Shown here one piece after another: positions 19,783-29,311 of a DNA stretch of 64,000 bases. Within the stretch, counting starts at the first letter, position 1. The number at the start of each line of letters is the position of its first letter. A program made the position numbers and the translations under genes. Source of the DNA: Parazoarcus communis (GTDB taxonomy: Bacteria; Pseudomonadota; Gammaproteobacteria; Burkholderiales; Rhodocyclaceae); the NCBI RefSeq assembly GCF_003111665.1, contig NZ_CP022188.1:2604001-2668000 (forward strand), read 5' to 3'. The notes under the pieces are model-generated. The model worked only from the letters and a program-made list of their open reading frames with translations, made no database searches and was not told the origin of the DNA.

Positions 19783-20160
19783 ATGGATTTCATCTTCATC
19801 GAAGAGTTGCGGGTGCAGGCCTGGGTGGGCATCTATCCGCGGGAGAAAATCGCACCGCAGACAGTCGAGCTGCACCTGACCTTCGGGGTGCCCGATGCCG
19901 CAGCGGAGCAGGACGATATTGCGGATACGATCAATTATGCGGAAGTGATCGAGCGGATCCGGGGGGAATTGGCCGAGCGCCACTTCAACCTGATCGAAAC
20001 GCTCGGCGAATTCGTCGTGAACCTGCTGTTCGAGGAGTTCGGTGCGCCGTGGGTAAAGATTCGCATCGCAAAAATCGGTGTGATGAAAGGCGTGCGCCGG
20101 GTTGGCGTATTCATTCAGCGCGGACGGGAAGGCGTTACCCTGCCGCCGGGAATGGGCTGA
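19783..20160 (+). CDS. folB: Dihydroneopterin aldolase (125 aa)
   Basis: Cleaves 7,8-dihydroneopterin to 6-hydroxymethyl-dihydropterin in folate synthesis. The protein has the FolB T-fold sequence with GIYPREK (the catalytic glutamate region near residue 22), INYAEVIERI and the C-terminal lysine in KIGVMKGVRRVGVFI. The length is standard. A TAGAAT at 19751-19756 may be its -10 box. It diverges from plsY and converges on the H-NS-like gene. Confidence 0.92.
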   Translation: MDFIFIEELRVQAWVGIYPREKIAPQTVELHLTFGVPDAAAEQDDIADTINYAEVIERIRGELAERHFNLIETLGEFVVNLLFEEFGAPWVKIRIAKIGVMKGVRRVGVFIQRGREGVTLPPGMG

Positions 20161-20173
20161 AATCACGTGACGT

Positions 20174-20198
20174 AAAAAAACCCGGCGCTGCCGGGTTT
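20174..20198 (-). terminator. Terminator of the H-NS-like gene, possibly bidirectional
   Basis: AAACCCGGC and GCCGGGTTT form a 9-bp stem with a 3-nt loop, followed on the minus strand by seven consecutive T residues counting the stem end. It lies 17 bp past the H-NS-like stop and 13 bp past the folB stop, so it can serve both convergent genes. Confidence 0.85.
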
Positions 20199-20214
20199 GA
20201 ATTTGCCTGAATTT

Positions 20215-20574
20215 TCAGACCGCGAGTTCTTCGATCGACTTGCCTTGGGCGAGCCAGTCGAGTGCCCATTGCGGCTTGCGGCCACGACCGCTCCAGCCCT
20301 GATCCGGGTTGGCCGGGTTGCGGTACTTGACGACACTGACCTTGGCCGGCTTTTTTGCCTTCGGTGTTTTGGCTGCCTTTGCCGGCTTTGCCGCAGCTTT
20401 CTCCGTGCTCGAGGTGCCGAGCACGTCATCGAGCGACAGGCCTTGTTCGGCAGCCATCTTCTGCATGCGCTTGATCAGGTCGCGCCGCGCAGTGTCGCTG
20501 CGGCGCCGGATTTCGGTTTCAACTTTCGATTGCAGGCGGCGCAATTCGGTCAGCGACAGATTGCCAAGTTCCAT
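20215..20574 (-). CDS. H-NS family histone-like protein (119 aa)
   Basis: Nucleoid protein of the betaproteobacterial H-NS group that binds AT-rich DNA and silences genes. The N-terminal coiled-coil (1-50, rich in Leu/Arg/Glu) is for oligomerisation. An Ala/Lys/Pro-rich linker follows (about 65-85), then the DNA-binding tail YRNPANPDQGWSGRGRKPQW, whose GRGRKPQW end is the H-NS AT-hook-like loop. The ATG at 20574 has GGAGAA upstream; an earlier in-frame start is unlikely. The upstream 180 bp is markedly AT-rich for this genome, consistent with autoregulation. Confidence 0.93.
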   Translation of the reverse strand: MELGNLSLTELRRLQSKVETEIRRRSDTARRDLIKRMQKMAAEQGLSLDDVLGTSSTEKAAAKPAKAAKTPKAKKPAKVSVVKYRNPANPDQGWSGRGRKPQWALDWLAQGKSIEELAV

Positions 20575-20755
20575 GATTTTTCTCCGGCTTATGTCCATAA
20601 TTGAAATGTGGGGATGTTGATCCTGCTGTTGAATGCAATTGCACGGGCGTATTTTGACAGTAAATCACTCTGAAAATAAAACGATTTTTCTGAAGTCCGG
20701 ATAATCTCCGTTTTTCAGACGTCAATTCGTCCGTGAGGAGGCCGCTGCAAAGTGC

Positions 20756-21244
20756 TCAGTTTGCGACCTGAACAAGATTGGCCTGCAATACGCGGAGCAG
20801 GTCGTGCGGGTGAATGCCAACCAGATAGCCGCGCTTGCCGCCATTAATATAGATCAGCGGCAGGTCGAGAATCGATTTTTCCATGTATACGGGCATTTTC
20901 TTACGGGTGCCAAAGGGCGACGTGCCGCCGATCAGAAAGCCCGAGTGCCGGTTGGCGACCTCCGGTTTGCACGGTTCGATGCGCTTTCGACCGGCCTGCC
21001 GCGCCAGTTCCTTGGTTGAAACCTTGTGGTCGCCATGCATGAGCATGACGAGCGGCTGGGCGTTTTCGTCTTCCATGATCAGGGTCTTGATGACGGCGTG
21101 TTCGGCCACATTCAATTCGCGTGAAGAGACCTCTGTCCCGCCGTGCTCTTCATATTCGTAGAGGTGATCGGAGTGGGCGATCCCGTGCTGTCGCAAGAAG
21201 CGGGTTGCGGGTGTTTCCGGTGCGTGTTTTTCAATTTTGCTCAT
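20756..21244 (-). CDS. ybaK: YbaK/EbsC-type aminoacyl-tRNA deacylase (162 aa)
   Basis: Trans-editing deacylase of the YbaK/ProX family, which in E. coli hydrolyses Cys-tRNA(Pro). The sequence MSKIEKHAPETPATRFLRQH, then TLIMEDENAQPLVMLMHGDHKVSTKELA and GGTSPFGTRKKMPVYME, follows the family closely, including the conserved lysine in HKVSTKEL and the GGTSPFG loop. The ATG at 21244 matches the family start and has GGAAAT upstream. It is monocistronic between the H-NS-like gene and xerD. Confidence 0.88.
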   Translation of the reverse strand: MSKIEKHAPETPATRFLRQHGIAHSDHLYEYEEHGGTEVSSRELNVAEHAVIKTLIMEDENAQPLVMLMHGDHKVSTKELARQAGRKRIEPCKPEVANRHSGFLIGGTSPFGTRKKMPVYMEKSILDLPLIYINGGKRGYLVGIHPHDLLRVLQANLVQVAN

Positions 21245-21326
21245 GATCGGATTTCCTGATGACGGCAATATCGCGTGACGGCCATTAAGGACTGACAATT
21301 GGCGAAGTATCAGTCGGTCTCGTGGT

Positions 21327-22247
21327 TCAGGCGCGCGGGTGATGAAGTTGATGAAGTTGTTTCAAGCGTTCGCGGGCGACATGCGTATAAACCTGCGTGG
21401 TCGAAATGTCCGCATGGCCGAGCAGCATTTGCACGACCCGCAGATCGGCGCCGTGATTGAGCAGGTGGGTGGCAAACGCATGTCGAACGGTGTGCGGCGA
21501 TATACGCTGTACCGGAATGCCAACCTGCACGGCGTATTGCTTGATGATCCGCCAGAACATCTGTCTTGTCATTCCGCTACCGCGCCGCGTGACAAAAATG
21601 GCGTCGCAATTGCGTCCGGCGAGCAAGGTGTTACGGGCATCGCCGACGTAGCGGGCAATCCATTCGGATGCAATTTCACCGAGCGGGACGAGTCGTTCCT
21701 TGCTGCCTTTCCCCATGATGCGGACCACGCCTTCGTTCAGGCTGATCGCGAACAGCTTGAGTTCGGTCAGTTCGGAAACGCGCAGACCACATGCATACAA
21801 TACCTCAAGCATGCAGCGATCCCGGATGCCGAGTTCGGTGTCGGTGTCGGGGGCGGCGAGCAGGGCTTCGACCTGGACTTCCGAAAGCGTCTTTGGAAAC
21901 CGGTCGGAGGGCAGGGGTGAATCCAGTTGCAGGGTGGGGTCTTCGCTGATCCGGCCCTGCGTCAGCAGATGGCGGTAATAGCGCCGCCAGGCCGATAGCA
22001 GTCGGCGCTGGCTGGTGGCCTTGGCGCGCAGGCTGAATTCGGCCAGATAGGCGCTCAGCTCGGCTGCCGGTGCCGATTGAAGGGGAATTCCGCGAGCGGC
22101 GAGCCATTTGCCGAACAAGGCGAGGTCGCTGCGGTAGCCGGACAGGGTGTTGCGCGCCAGTCCGTGCTCCAGCCACAGGGTGTCGACGAAGGCGTCAAGC
22201 TCATCGCGCAAGGTGTCGGGCAGGGGAGGTGCAGGTGTCCGGCTCAT
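21327..22247 (-). CDS. xerD: Site-specific tyrosine recombinase XerD (306 aa)
   Basis: Works with XerC at the dif site to resolve chromosome dimers. The N-terminal SAM-like domain (1-105) is followed by the catalytic domain with all active residues: Arg in CGLRVSE, Lys in MGKGSKER, HTVRH, the second His in LGHADIS and the nucleophile Tyr in TQVYTH. It has chromosomal XerD length and no integrase-style extension or flanking element, so it is not a mobile integrase. Its ATG overlaps the ogt stop by 4 bp. Confidence 0.93.
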   Translation of the reverse strand: MSRTPAPPLPDTLRDELDAFVDTLWLEHGLARNTLSGYRSDLALFGKWLAARGIPLQSAPAAELSAYLAEFSLRAKATSQRRLLSAWRRYYRHLLTQGRISEDPTLQLDSPLPSDRFPKTLSEVQVEALLAAPDTDTELGIRDRCMLEVLYACGLRVSELTELKLFAISLNEGVVRIMGKGSKERLVPLGEIASEWIARYVGDARNTLLAGRNCDAIFVTRRGSGMTRQMFWRIIKQYAVQVGIPVQRISPHTVRHAFATHLLNHGADLRVVQMLLGHADISTTQVYTHVARERLKQLHQLHHPRA

Positions 22248-22729
22248 TGCATTTCGTTGTTCAGCAACCAGCGCTTGGCGGCAATCAAGTAGCCGTCGCG
22301 GGCGTTGGCAAAGCCGCCGATACCCTGTGCAGCGACAACGCGGTGGCAGGGGACGGCCAGCGGAAACGGATTGGCACCACAGGCCTGCCCGACTGCACGT
22401 GGGGCGCTGTCGAGCAGGCGGGCTATTTCGCCGTAGGTGCGCACCTCGCCCGCCGGAATAGCCTGCAGAGCATCCCGCACCCGGCGCTGAAAGGCCGTGC
22501 CGCACGCAGCGAGGGGGAGCGCCAGCGCCTGTCCTGGCGATGCGATCCAGTCGCGGATATGAGTGGCGACCGCGGCAGCGACCGGCGAGCACGGAGCCTG
22601 TTCTGGCGTGTCTGGCGGCAGAAATACCATCTCTGTGACGCTATCGCCGGCGATACGGATGCCGAACTTGCCGAAGGGCAGGTTCAGCACGGCGGCGAAC
22701 GCTTGCTGTCGGGGTTGCCGTGTGGGCAT
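22244..22729 (-). CDS. ogt: Methylated-DNA--[protein]-cysteine S-methyltransferase (161 aa)
   Basis: Suicide repair protein that moves the methyl group of O6-methylguanine to its own cysteine. The active site PCHRVV, the helix-turn-helix IPAGEVRTYGEIARLL and the GANPFPLAVPCHR context are present. At 161 residues it is the Ogt/short AGT form without an Ada-type N-terminal domain. It overlaps xerD by 4 bp and is probably co-transcribed with it. A strong stem-loop separates it from proA upstream. Confidence 0.92.
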   Translation of the reverse strand: MPTRQPRQQAFAAVLNLPFGKFGIRIAGDSVTEMVFLPPDTPEQAPCSPVAAAVATHIRDWIASPGQALALPLAACGTAFQRRVRDALQAIPAGEVRTYGEIARLLDSAPRAVGQACGANPFPLAVPCHRVVAAQGIGGFANARDGYLIAAKRWLLNNEMQ

Positions 22730-22799
22730 CGTGTTACCTGAGTGCTGGCGCCGTCCCTGCAGCGAGTGCGGATGCGCCGTCGATCACGGGGCTGAAAGC

Positions 22800-22827
22800 G
22801 GAACGCCCGTGCAATGACGGGCGTTCC
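22800..22827 (-). terminator. 11-bp stem-loop between proA and ogt
   Basis: GGAACGCCCGT (22800-22810) and its perfect complement (22817-22827) surround a 6-nt loop, 45 bp past the proA stop. The run after the stem on the minus strand (GCTTTC) is only mildly T-rich. It is a likely terminator for proA. Confidence 0.65.
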
Positions 22828-22872
22828 AATGCTATCTGTTCGATATACGGTGCGATAGTGCTTCGAGCGCAA

Positions 22873-24150
22873 TCAGCGGCGGATTTCTCCGTTGCCGAAA
22901 ACGATCCACTTCTGGCTGGTCAGGCCTTCAAGTCCGACAGGGCCGCGGGCGTGGATCTTGTCGGTCGAGATTCCGATCTCTGCGCCGAGGCCGTATTCGA
23001 AACCATCTGCGAAGCGCGTGGACGCATTCACCATGACGGAGGCCGAATCGACCTCGCGCAGAAAGCGCATGGCGTTCGTGTAATTCTCGGTCAGGATCGA
23101 CTCGGTGTGTCCCGAACTGTAGGTGTTGATGTGCTCGATGGCTTCATCCAGGCCAGCAACGATCTTCACCGCGATGATCGGCCCGAGGTACTCCTCGCTC
23201 CAGTCCTGCTCCGTCGCGGCCACGAGCTTGTCGGCGGCGATGCCGGCTTCCGTCAGCAGCGCGAGTGATTCCGGGCAGGCGCGCATCTCGACGCCTTTGC
23301 CGGCGAGCATGGTGCCGATGGCGGGCAGGCAGAGGTCGGCCACCGTGCGCGAAACGAGCAGCGACTCGGCGGTGTTGCAGGTGCCGTAGCGCTGGGTCTT
23401 TGAGTTCTCGACGATGGGTACGATACGCGTCGGGTCGGCTTCGTCATCGACGTACACATGACAGTTGCCATCGAGGTGCTTGATCACGGGGACTCTGGAT
23501 TCGCGCGAGATGCGCTCGATCAGGCCCTTGCCTCCACGCGGCACGATAACGTCCACGAACTCGGGCATGGTGATGAGGGCACCGACGGCAGCCCGGTCGG
23601 TGGTGTCGACAACCTGTACTGCATGTTCCGGCAAACCAGCGGCGGCAAGTCCGTTGCGCACACACTCGGCAATCGCCTGGTTGCAGTGCAGGGCCTCGCT
23701 GCCACCGCGCAGGATGGCCGCATTGCCTGACTTGAGGCATAGCGCGGCAGCATCCGCTGTGACGTTGGGCCGGGCTTCGTAAATGATGCCGATGACGCCG
23801 AGCGGCACCCGCATCTTGCCGACCTGAATGCCCGACGGGCGGCGCTTGACGTCGGTGATCTCGCCGACCGGGTCGGGCAGTGCCGCGACCTGTTCGAGGC
23901 CGACGGCGATGGCCTCGACGCCCTTCTCGGTGAGCGTCAGGCGGTCGATCATGGACGGCTCGAGACCGGCGCGACGCGCAGCTTCAAGGTCCTGCGCGTT
24001 GGCGGCCAGCAAGGTGGCGGCACGTGCCCGAATGTCAGCTGCCATGGCCAGCAGGGCAGTGTTCTTGGCCTCGGATGAGGCCGCAGCCAGCAGACGGGAT
24101 GCGGCGCGGGCCTGTCGCCCGAGAGTTTGCATGTAGTTCTGGATGTCCAT
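22873..24150 (-). CDS. proA: Gamma-glutamyl phosphate reductase (425 aa)
   Basis: Reduces gamma-glutamyl phosphate to glutamate-5-semialdehyde with NADPH in proline synthesis. It is an aldehyde-dehydrogenase-fold protein with the catalytic cysteine in [12 protein letters not shown] and the [11 protein letters not shown] and [12 protein letters not shown] segments of ProA. The length is normal. proB is not adjacent. holA lies 87 bp upstream on the same strand. Confidence 0.96.
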   Translation of the reverse strand: MDIQNYMQTLGRQARAASRLLAAASSEAKNTALLAMAADIRARAATLLAANAQDLEAARRAGLEPSMIDRLTLTEKGVEAIAVGLEQVAALPDPVGEITDVKRRPSGIQVGKMRVPLGVIGIIYEARPNVTADAAALCLKSGNAAILRGGSEALHCNQAIAECVRNGLAAAGLPEHAVQVVDTTDRAAVGALITMPEFVDVIVPRGGKGLIERISRESRVPVIKHLDGNCHVYVDDEADPTRIVPIVENSKTQRYGTCNTAESLLVSRTVADLCLPAIGTMLAGKGVEMRACPESLALLTEAGIAADKLVAATEQDWSEEYLGPIIAVKIVAGLDEAIEHINTYSSGHTESILTENYTNAMRFLREVDSASVMVNASTRFADGFEYGLGAEIGISTDKIHARGPVGLEGLTSQKWIVFGNGEIRR

Positions 24151-24237
24151 CTGTATCTTCGCAGCGCTAGAGCCAAACAGGAATTAAAGCATTGAAAGTG
24201 CTTCGTGTGGTTCGCTTGTGCAATCCGGCCATTGAAC

Positions 24238-25245
24238 TTATCGGCGGGCGAGTCGCAGTGCCAGTTGCAGAAACTCGTCCCAGACATCGCCGGCGACCAG
24301 CCCCTTGATCATGCGATCGATGCGCGCTGCGTGCATCAGCGCGGCGCGCAGCCCGGACTGGCTCAGGCGCTCCAGCGCACGACCCAGCGCCTGCTGACGC
24401 TTGTTGTCGAAGATGCGCTCGCTCTTGAACAGCGCGGCGAGTGGCTGCCCTGCATCGCGCCCGGCGCGCAGACTGGCGAGACTGCGGGTTTCGTTGGCGA
24501 GCGCCCACAGGATCAGCGGAGGGGCAGCACCTTCTCCCTTGAGTCCTTCGAGGAGTCGCGCACAACGTGCAGGGTCGCCTTCGAGCACCGCCTGACGCAG
24601 CTTGTCGATGTCGTAGCGGGCAACGTTGAGCACGGCGTCCTGAATCTGTTCGAGGCTGAGTTTGCCTTCCGGATGCAGCAGACCGAGCTTGCGGATCTCC
24701 TGGTGGGCCGCAAGCAGGTTGCCTTCGACGTGGTCCGCGATGAAGCTCAGTGCTTCGGGGTCGGCAGACTGCTGCTGGGCGGCAAGGCGATGCGCGATCC
24801 AGGCAGGGAGGCGTTCGCGCTCGGGCGCATTGAGCTCGATGATGATGCCGTGCTCGCCGAGCGCCTTGAACCAGGCCGTCTTGCGCGTCTGCCAGTCGAG
24901 TTCGGGGAGCGTGATCAGGGTGAGCACGCCCGCAGGCAAGTGGGCGAGGTAGCGTTGCAGTGCGTCCCCGCCTTCGCGGCCGGGCTTGCCTGTGGGAATG
25001 CGCAGGTCGACCAGCTTTTCGCCGCCGAACAGCGACATGTTGCCGGCCGCCATGGTCAGGCTTTCCCAGCGGAAACCCTGGCCGACGACCAGCGTTTCAC
25101 GTTCGGAGAAGCCCTGCCGCCTGGCGCTTGCCCGGATTGCATCGCCGGCCTCGAGCACCAACAGGGGCTCGTTGCCGAAAAGCACCCACAGTGGCGCCAG
25201 TGGCTTGTCGAGCTGGCTCGCGAGCTGGTCTGGCCTCAGGTTCAC
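24238..25245 (-). CDS. holA: DNA polymerase III subunit delta (335 aa)
   Basis: The delta subunit of the clamp loader opens the beta sliding clamp. It is identified by the N-terminal sequence MNLRPDQLASQLDKPLAPLWVLFGNEPLLVLEAGDAIR (first half of an AAA-like domain lacking a P-loop) and by its position in the conserved leuS-lptE-holA order. The start is GTG at 25245, overlapping the lptE stop by 4 bp (GTGA), which supports translational coupling and this start choice. Confidence 0.93.
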   Translation of the reverse strand: MNLRPDQLASQLDKPLAPLWVLFGNEPLLVLEAGDAIRASARRQGFSERETLVVGQGFRWESLTMAAGNMSLFGGEKLVDLRIPTGKPGREGGDALQRYLAHLPAGVLTLITLPELDWQTRKTAWFKALGEHGIIIELNAPERERLPAWIAHRLAAQQQSADPEALSFIADHVEGNLLAAHQEIRKLGLLHPEGKLSLEQIQDAVLNVARYDIDKLRQAVLEGDPARCARLLEGLKGEGAAPPLILWALANETRSLASLRAGRDAGQPLAALFKSERIFDNKRQQALGRALERLSQSGLRAALMHAARIDRMIKGLVAGDVWDEFLQLALRLARR

Positions 25246-25757
25246 TGTGGCCGGCGATAGGCCGCCAGGCGGCGCATGATCTGCTGCACGAGGTCGGCCT
25301 GCATGTCGCGATAGAGCAGCGCTTCTTCCTGCTCCTTGCCTAGCACCTCTTCATCGTCGAAGGTGTACTCGCGCTGTCCCGAGATGTTCGTTGGCGGGAT
25401 CAGCTCGACGTTCTTGTTGTCGATGAGGCGGAAACGGATGCGCTGGGTGAGCTGGTACTCGCGCACCGTACCGGAGCTCGTGAGGCTGAGGATTTCCCGG
25501 CCACGCTCGTTTGCAAGAATCTGAAGTCTGGCCTCCGCCTTGCCTGCATTTTCGGTGACCGTTGTGGTACCGCTGTTTTCCACCTTGCGGCGAATCGCCG
25601 AGCCAAGGTCGGAGAACTCGCTGACACTGACATGCAGGGTGGAGAAGGCAAGGGGTTGAGGCCCGCGCAGATGGAAGCCGCAGCCGGCAAGCATGGCCGA
25701 GGCTGCGAGTGCCGCGCCTGCTTTGAGCAGGCGGCGGCGGGCAGTATTGGAGTGCAT
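25242..25757 (-). CDS. lptE: LPS-assembly lipoprotein LptE (171 aa)
   Basis: Outer-membrane lipoprotein that plugs the LptD barrel and helps insert LPS. The N-terminus is a lipoprotein signal peptide ending in lipobox LAGC, then GFHLRGPQPLAFSTLHVS, typical of LptE. The n-region ARRRLLKAG has consecutive arginines and resembles a twin-arginine signal. The gene lies between leuS and holA, the conserved location. Together with lptD (52.5 kb) and lptB (5.3 kb), three Lpt components are in this window. Confidence 0.93.
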   Translation of the reverse strand: MHSNTARRRLLKAGAALAASAMLAGCGFHLRGPQPLAFSTLHVSVSEFSDLGSAIRRKVENSGTTTVTENAGKAEARLQILANERGREILSLTSSGTVREYQLTQRIRFRLIDNKNVELIPPTNISGQREYTFDDEEVLGKEQEEALLYRDMQADLVQQIMRRLAAYRRPQ

Positions 25758-25767
25758 GAGTGCGTCC

Positions 25768-28524
<2,757 letters not shown>

Positions 28525-28529
28525 TCAGC

Positions 28530-28563
28530 AAAAAAATGGCACCCGGCGGAGGGGCCGGATGCC
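28530..28563 (-). terminator. Intrinsic terminator of the small gene at 28.6 kb
   Basis: GGCACCCGGC (28538-28547) and GCCGGATGCC (28554-28563) form a 10-bp stem (one G-T) with a 6-nt loop. On the minus strand it is followed by seven T residues (28536-28530). It lies 74 bp past the stop of the 109-residue gene. Confidence 0.88.
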
Positions 28564-28636
28564 AAATCTCCGATGAAGGAGAGGGAGGGAGGCGGTGGGC
28601 GCTGCGCAGTGGTGGCAGCGGCCGAATTCGAATCGA

Positions 28637-28966
28637 TCAGGCGGCTTTCTGGGGTTTGATGCCGGTCTGGCGCTGCCAGTTGGTGGACATCGCCTTGAGC
28701 ATGTCTTCCATCGCGGTCAGGGGCATGTTCCACATGCGCTGCTGGCTGCGAAGAATGGGCGTGACGCACGGTGTGCACAAGGTTTCCTTTTCGGCTTCGA
28801 GCAGGTCGAGGAAAATATCATTGGCAGCACCCCAGTACTCTGAATTGCCCACCCAGCCGGTTTCGGCGGTGGCTTCGCGTACGGCCTTGCGCCATAGTGC
28901 ATTGGCGCGCTCGATCGGGACGCCAGCCTTGCGGGCGTACCAGGGAAGTAGTTTGGGTGCTTTCAT
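28637..28966 (-). CDS. Uncharacterised small protein with CxxC (109 aa)
   Basis: Not recognised. The protein is soluble, begins MKAPKLLPWYARKAGVPIER, is Trp-rich and mostly helical by composition, and has a CTPC motif near residue 63-66 that might be redox-active or metal-binding. No signal peptide or membrane segment is seen. The ATG at 28966 has GGAG 7-8 bp upstream, and a clean terminator follows, so it looks like a real monocistronic gene. Its coding sequence has the same codon bias as its neighbours. The C-terminus (MPLTAMEDMLKAMSTNWQRQ) is vaguely phasin-like, which is too weak to use as a name. Confidence 0.75.
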   Translation of the reverse strand: MKAPKLLPWYARKAGVPIERANALWRKAVREATAETGWVGNSEYWGAANDIFLDLLEAEKETLCTPCVTPILRSQQRMWNMPLTAMEDMLKAMSTNWQRQTGIKPQKAA

Positions 28967-29066
28967 CTGTATTCTCCGTGTGGCCGTTGTCGGCCCTCGT
29001 GCGCGTTCGGGGTCTTGTGGACCTGCGCCTTGCGCTCCGTATGTTGTGCTGCGATAAAAAATATTG

Positions 29067-29080
29067 GCTTCTTAAGAAGC
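29067..29080. promoter_or_regulatory. Perfect 14-bp palindrome
   Basis: GCTTCTTAAGAAGC reads identically on both strands and sits about 100 bp upstream of the 109-residue gene in AT-rich DNA, next to an AT-run (ATAAAAAATATT). It could be an operator for a dimeric repressor; no regulator is known. Confidence 0.35.
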
Positions 29081-29284
29081 ATTCTATGCGGTGTCTGGCA
29101 AGATTGCCGTGAAAAAGTTCATCAATTTGTTGCTGTGCACAATTTCAGCGTATCGCAGCCCCCAGCCGGGATCAAGTTTCTGTGTCGGAAACGCAACACT
29201 ATTCCATTAGTTATAGTCACCCCCCGCTCACCACAACCGGTCCCGCTCGACGCCAGCGCTAGCGGGCTGTGCGGCATCAGCGGT

Positions 29285-29290
29285 TAAAAT
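29285..29290 (+). promoter_or_regulatory. Likely -10 box of uvrD
   Basis: TAAAAT in the context CGGTTAAAATAG is 21 bp upstream of the uvrD ATG, with AAAGGA as ribosome-binding site between. No clear -35 and no LexA box were found by eye. Confidence 0.4.
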
Positions 29291-29311
29291 AGAAGCAGTA
29301 AAGGAAAACTC

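Larger units (their letters stand above)
28967..29311. other. 345-bp divergent intergenic region
   Basis: The gap between the 109-residue gene (minus) and uvrD (plus) has no gene. It is locally AT-rich at 29050-29140 and holds a perfect 14-bp palindrome (29067-29080) and a GTTAAAAT -10-like box for uvrD. Nothing else is recognised. Confidence 0.6.

Noticed and set aside
21327-22247. Tyrosine recombinase as a mobile-element integrase
   Set aside because: Length and motifs fit chromosomal XerD, its neighbours are ogt and proA, and there is no tRNA or repeat beside it.
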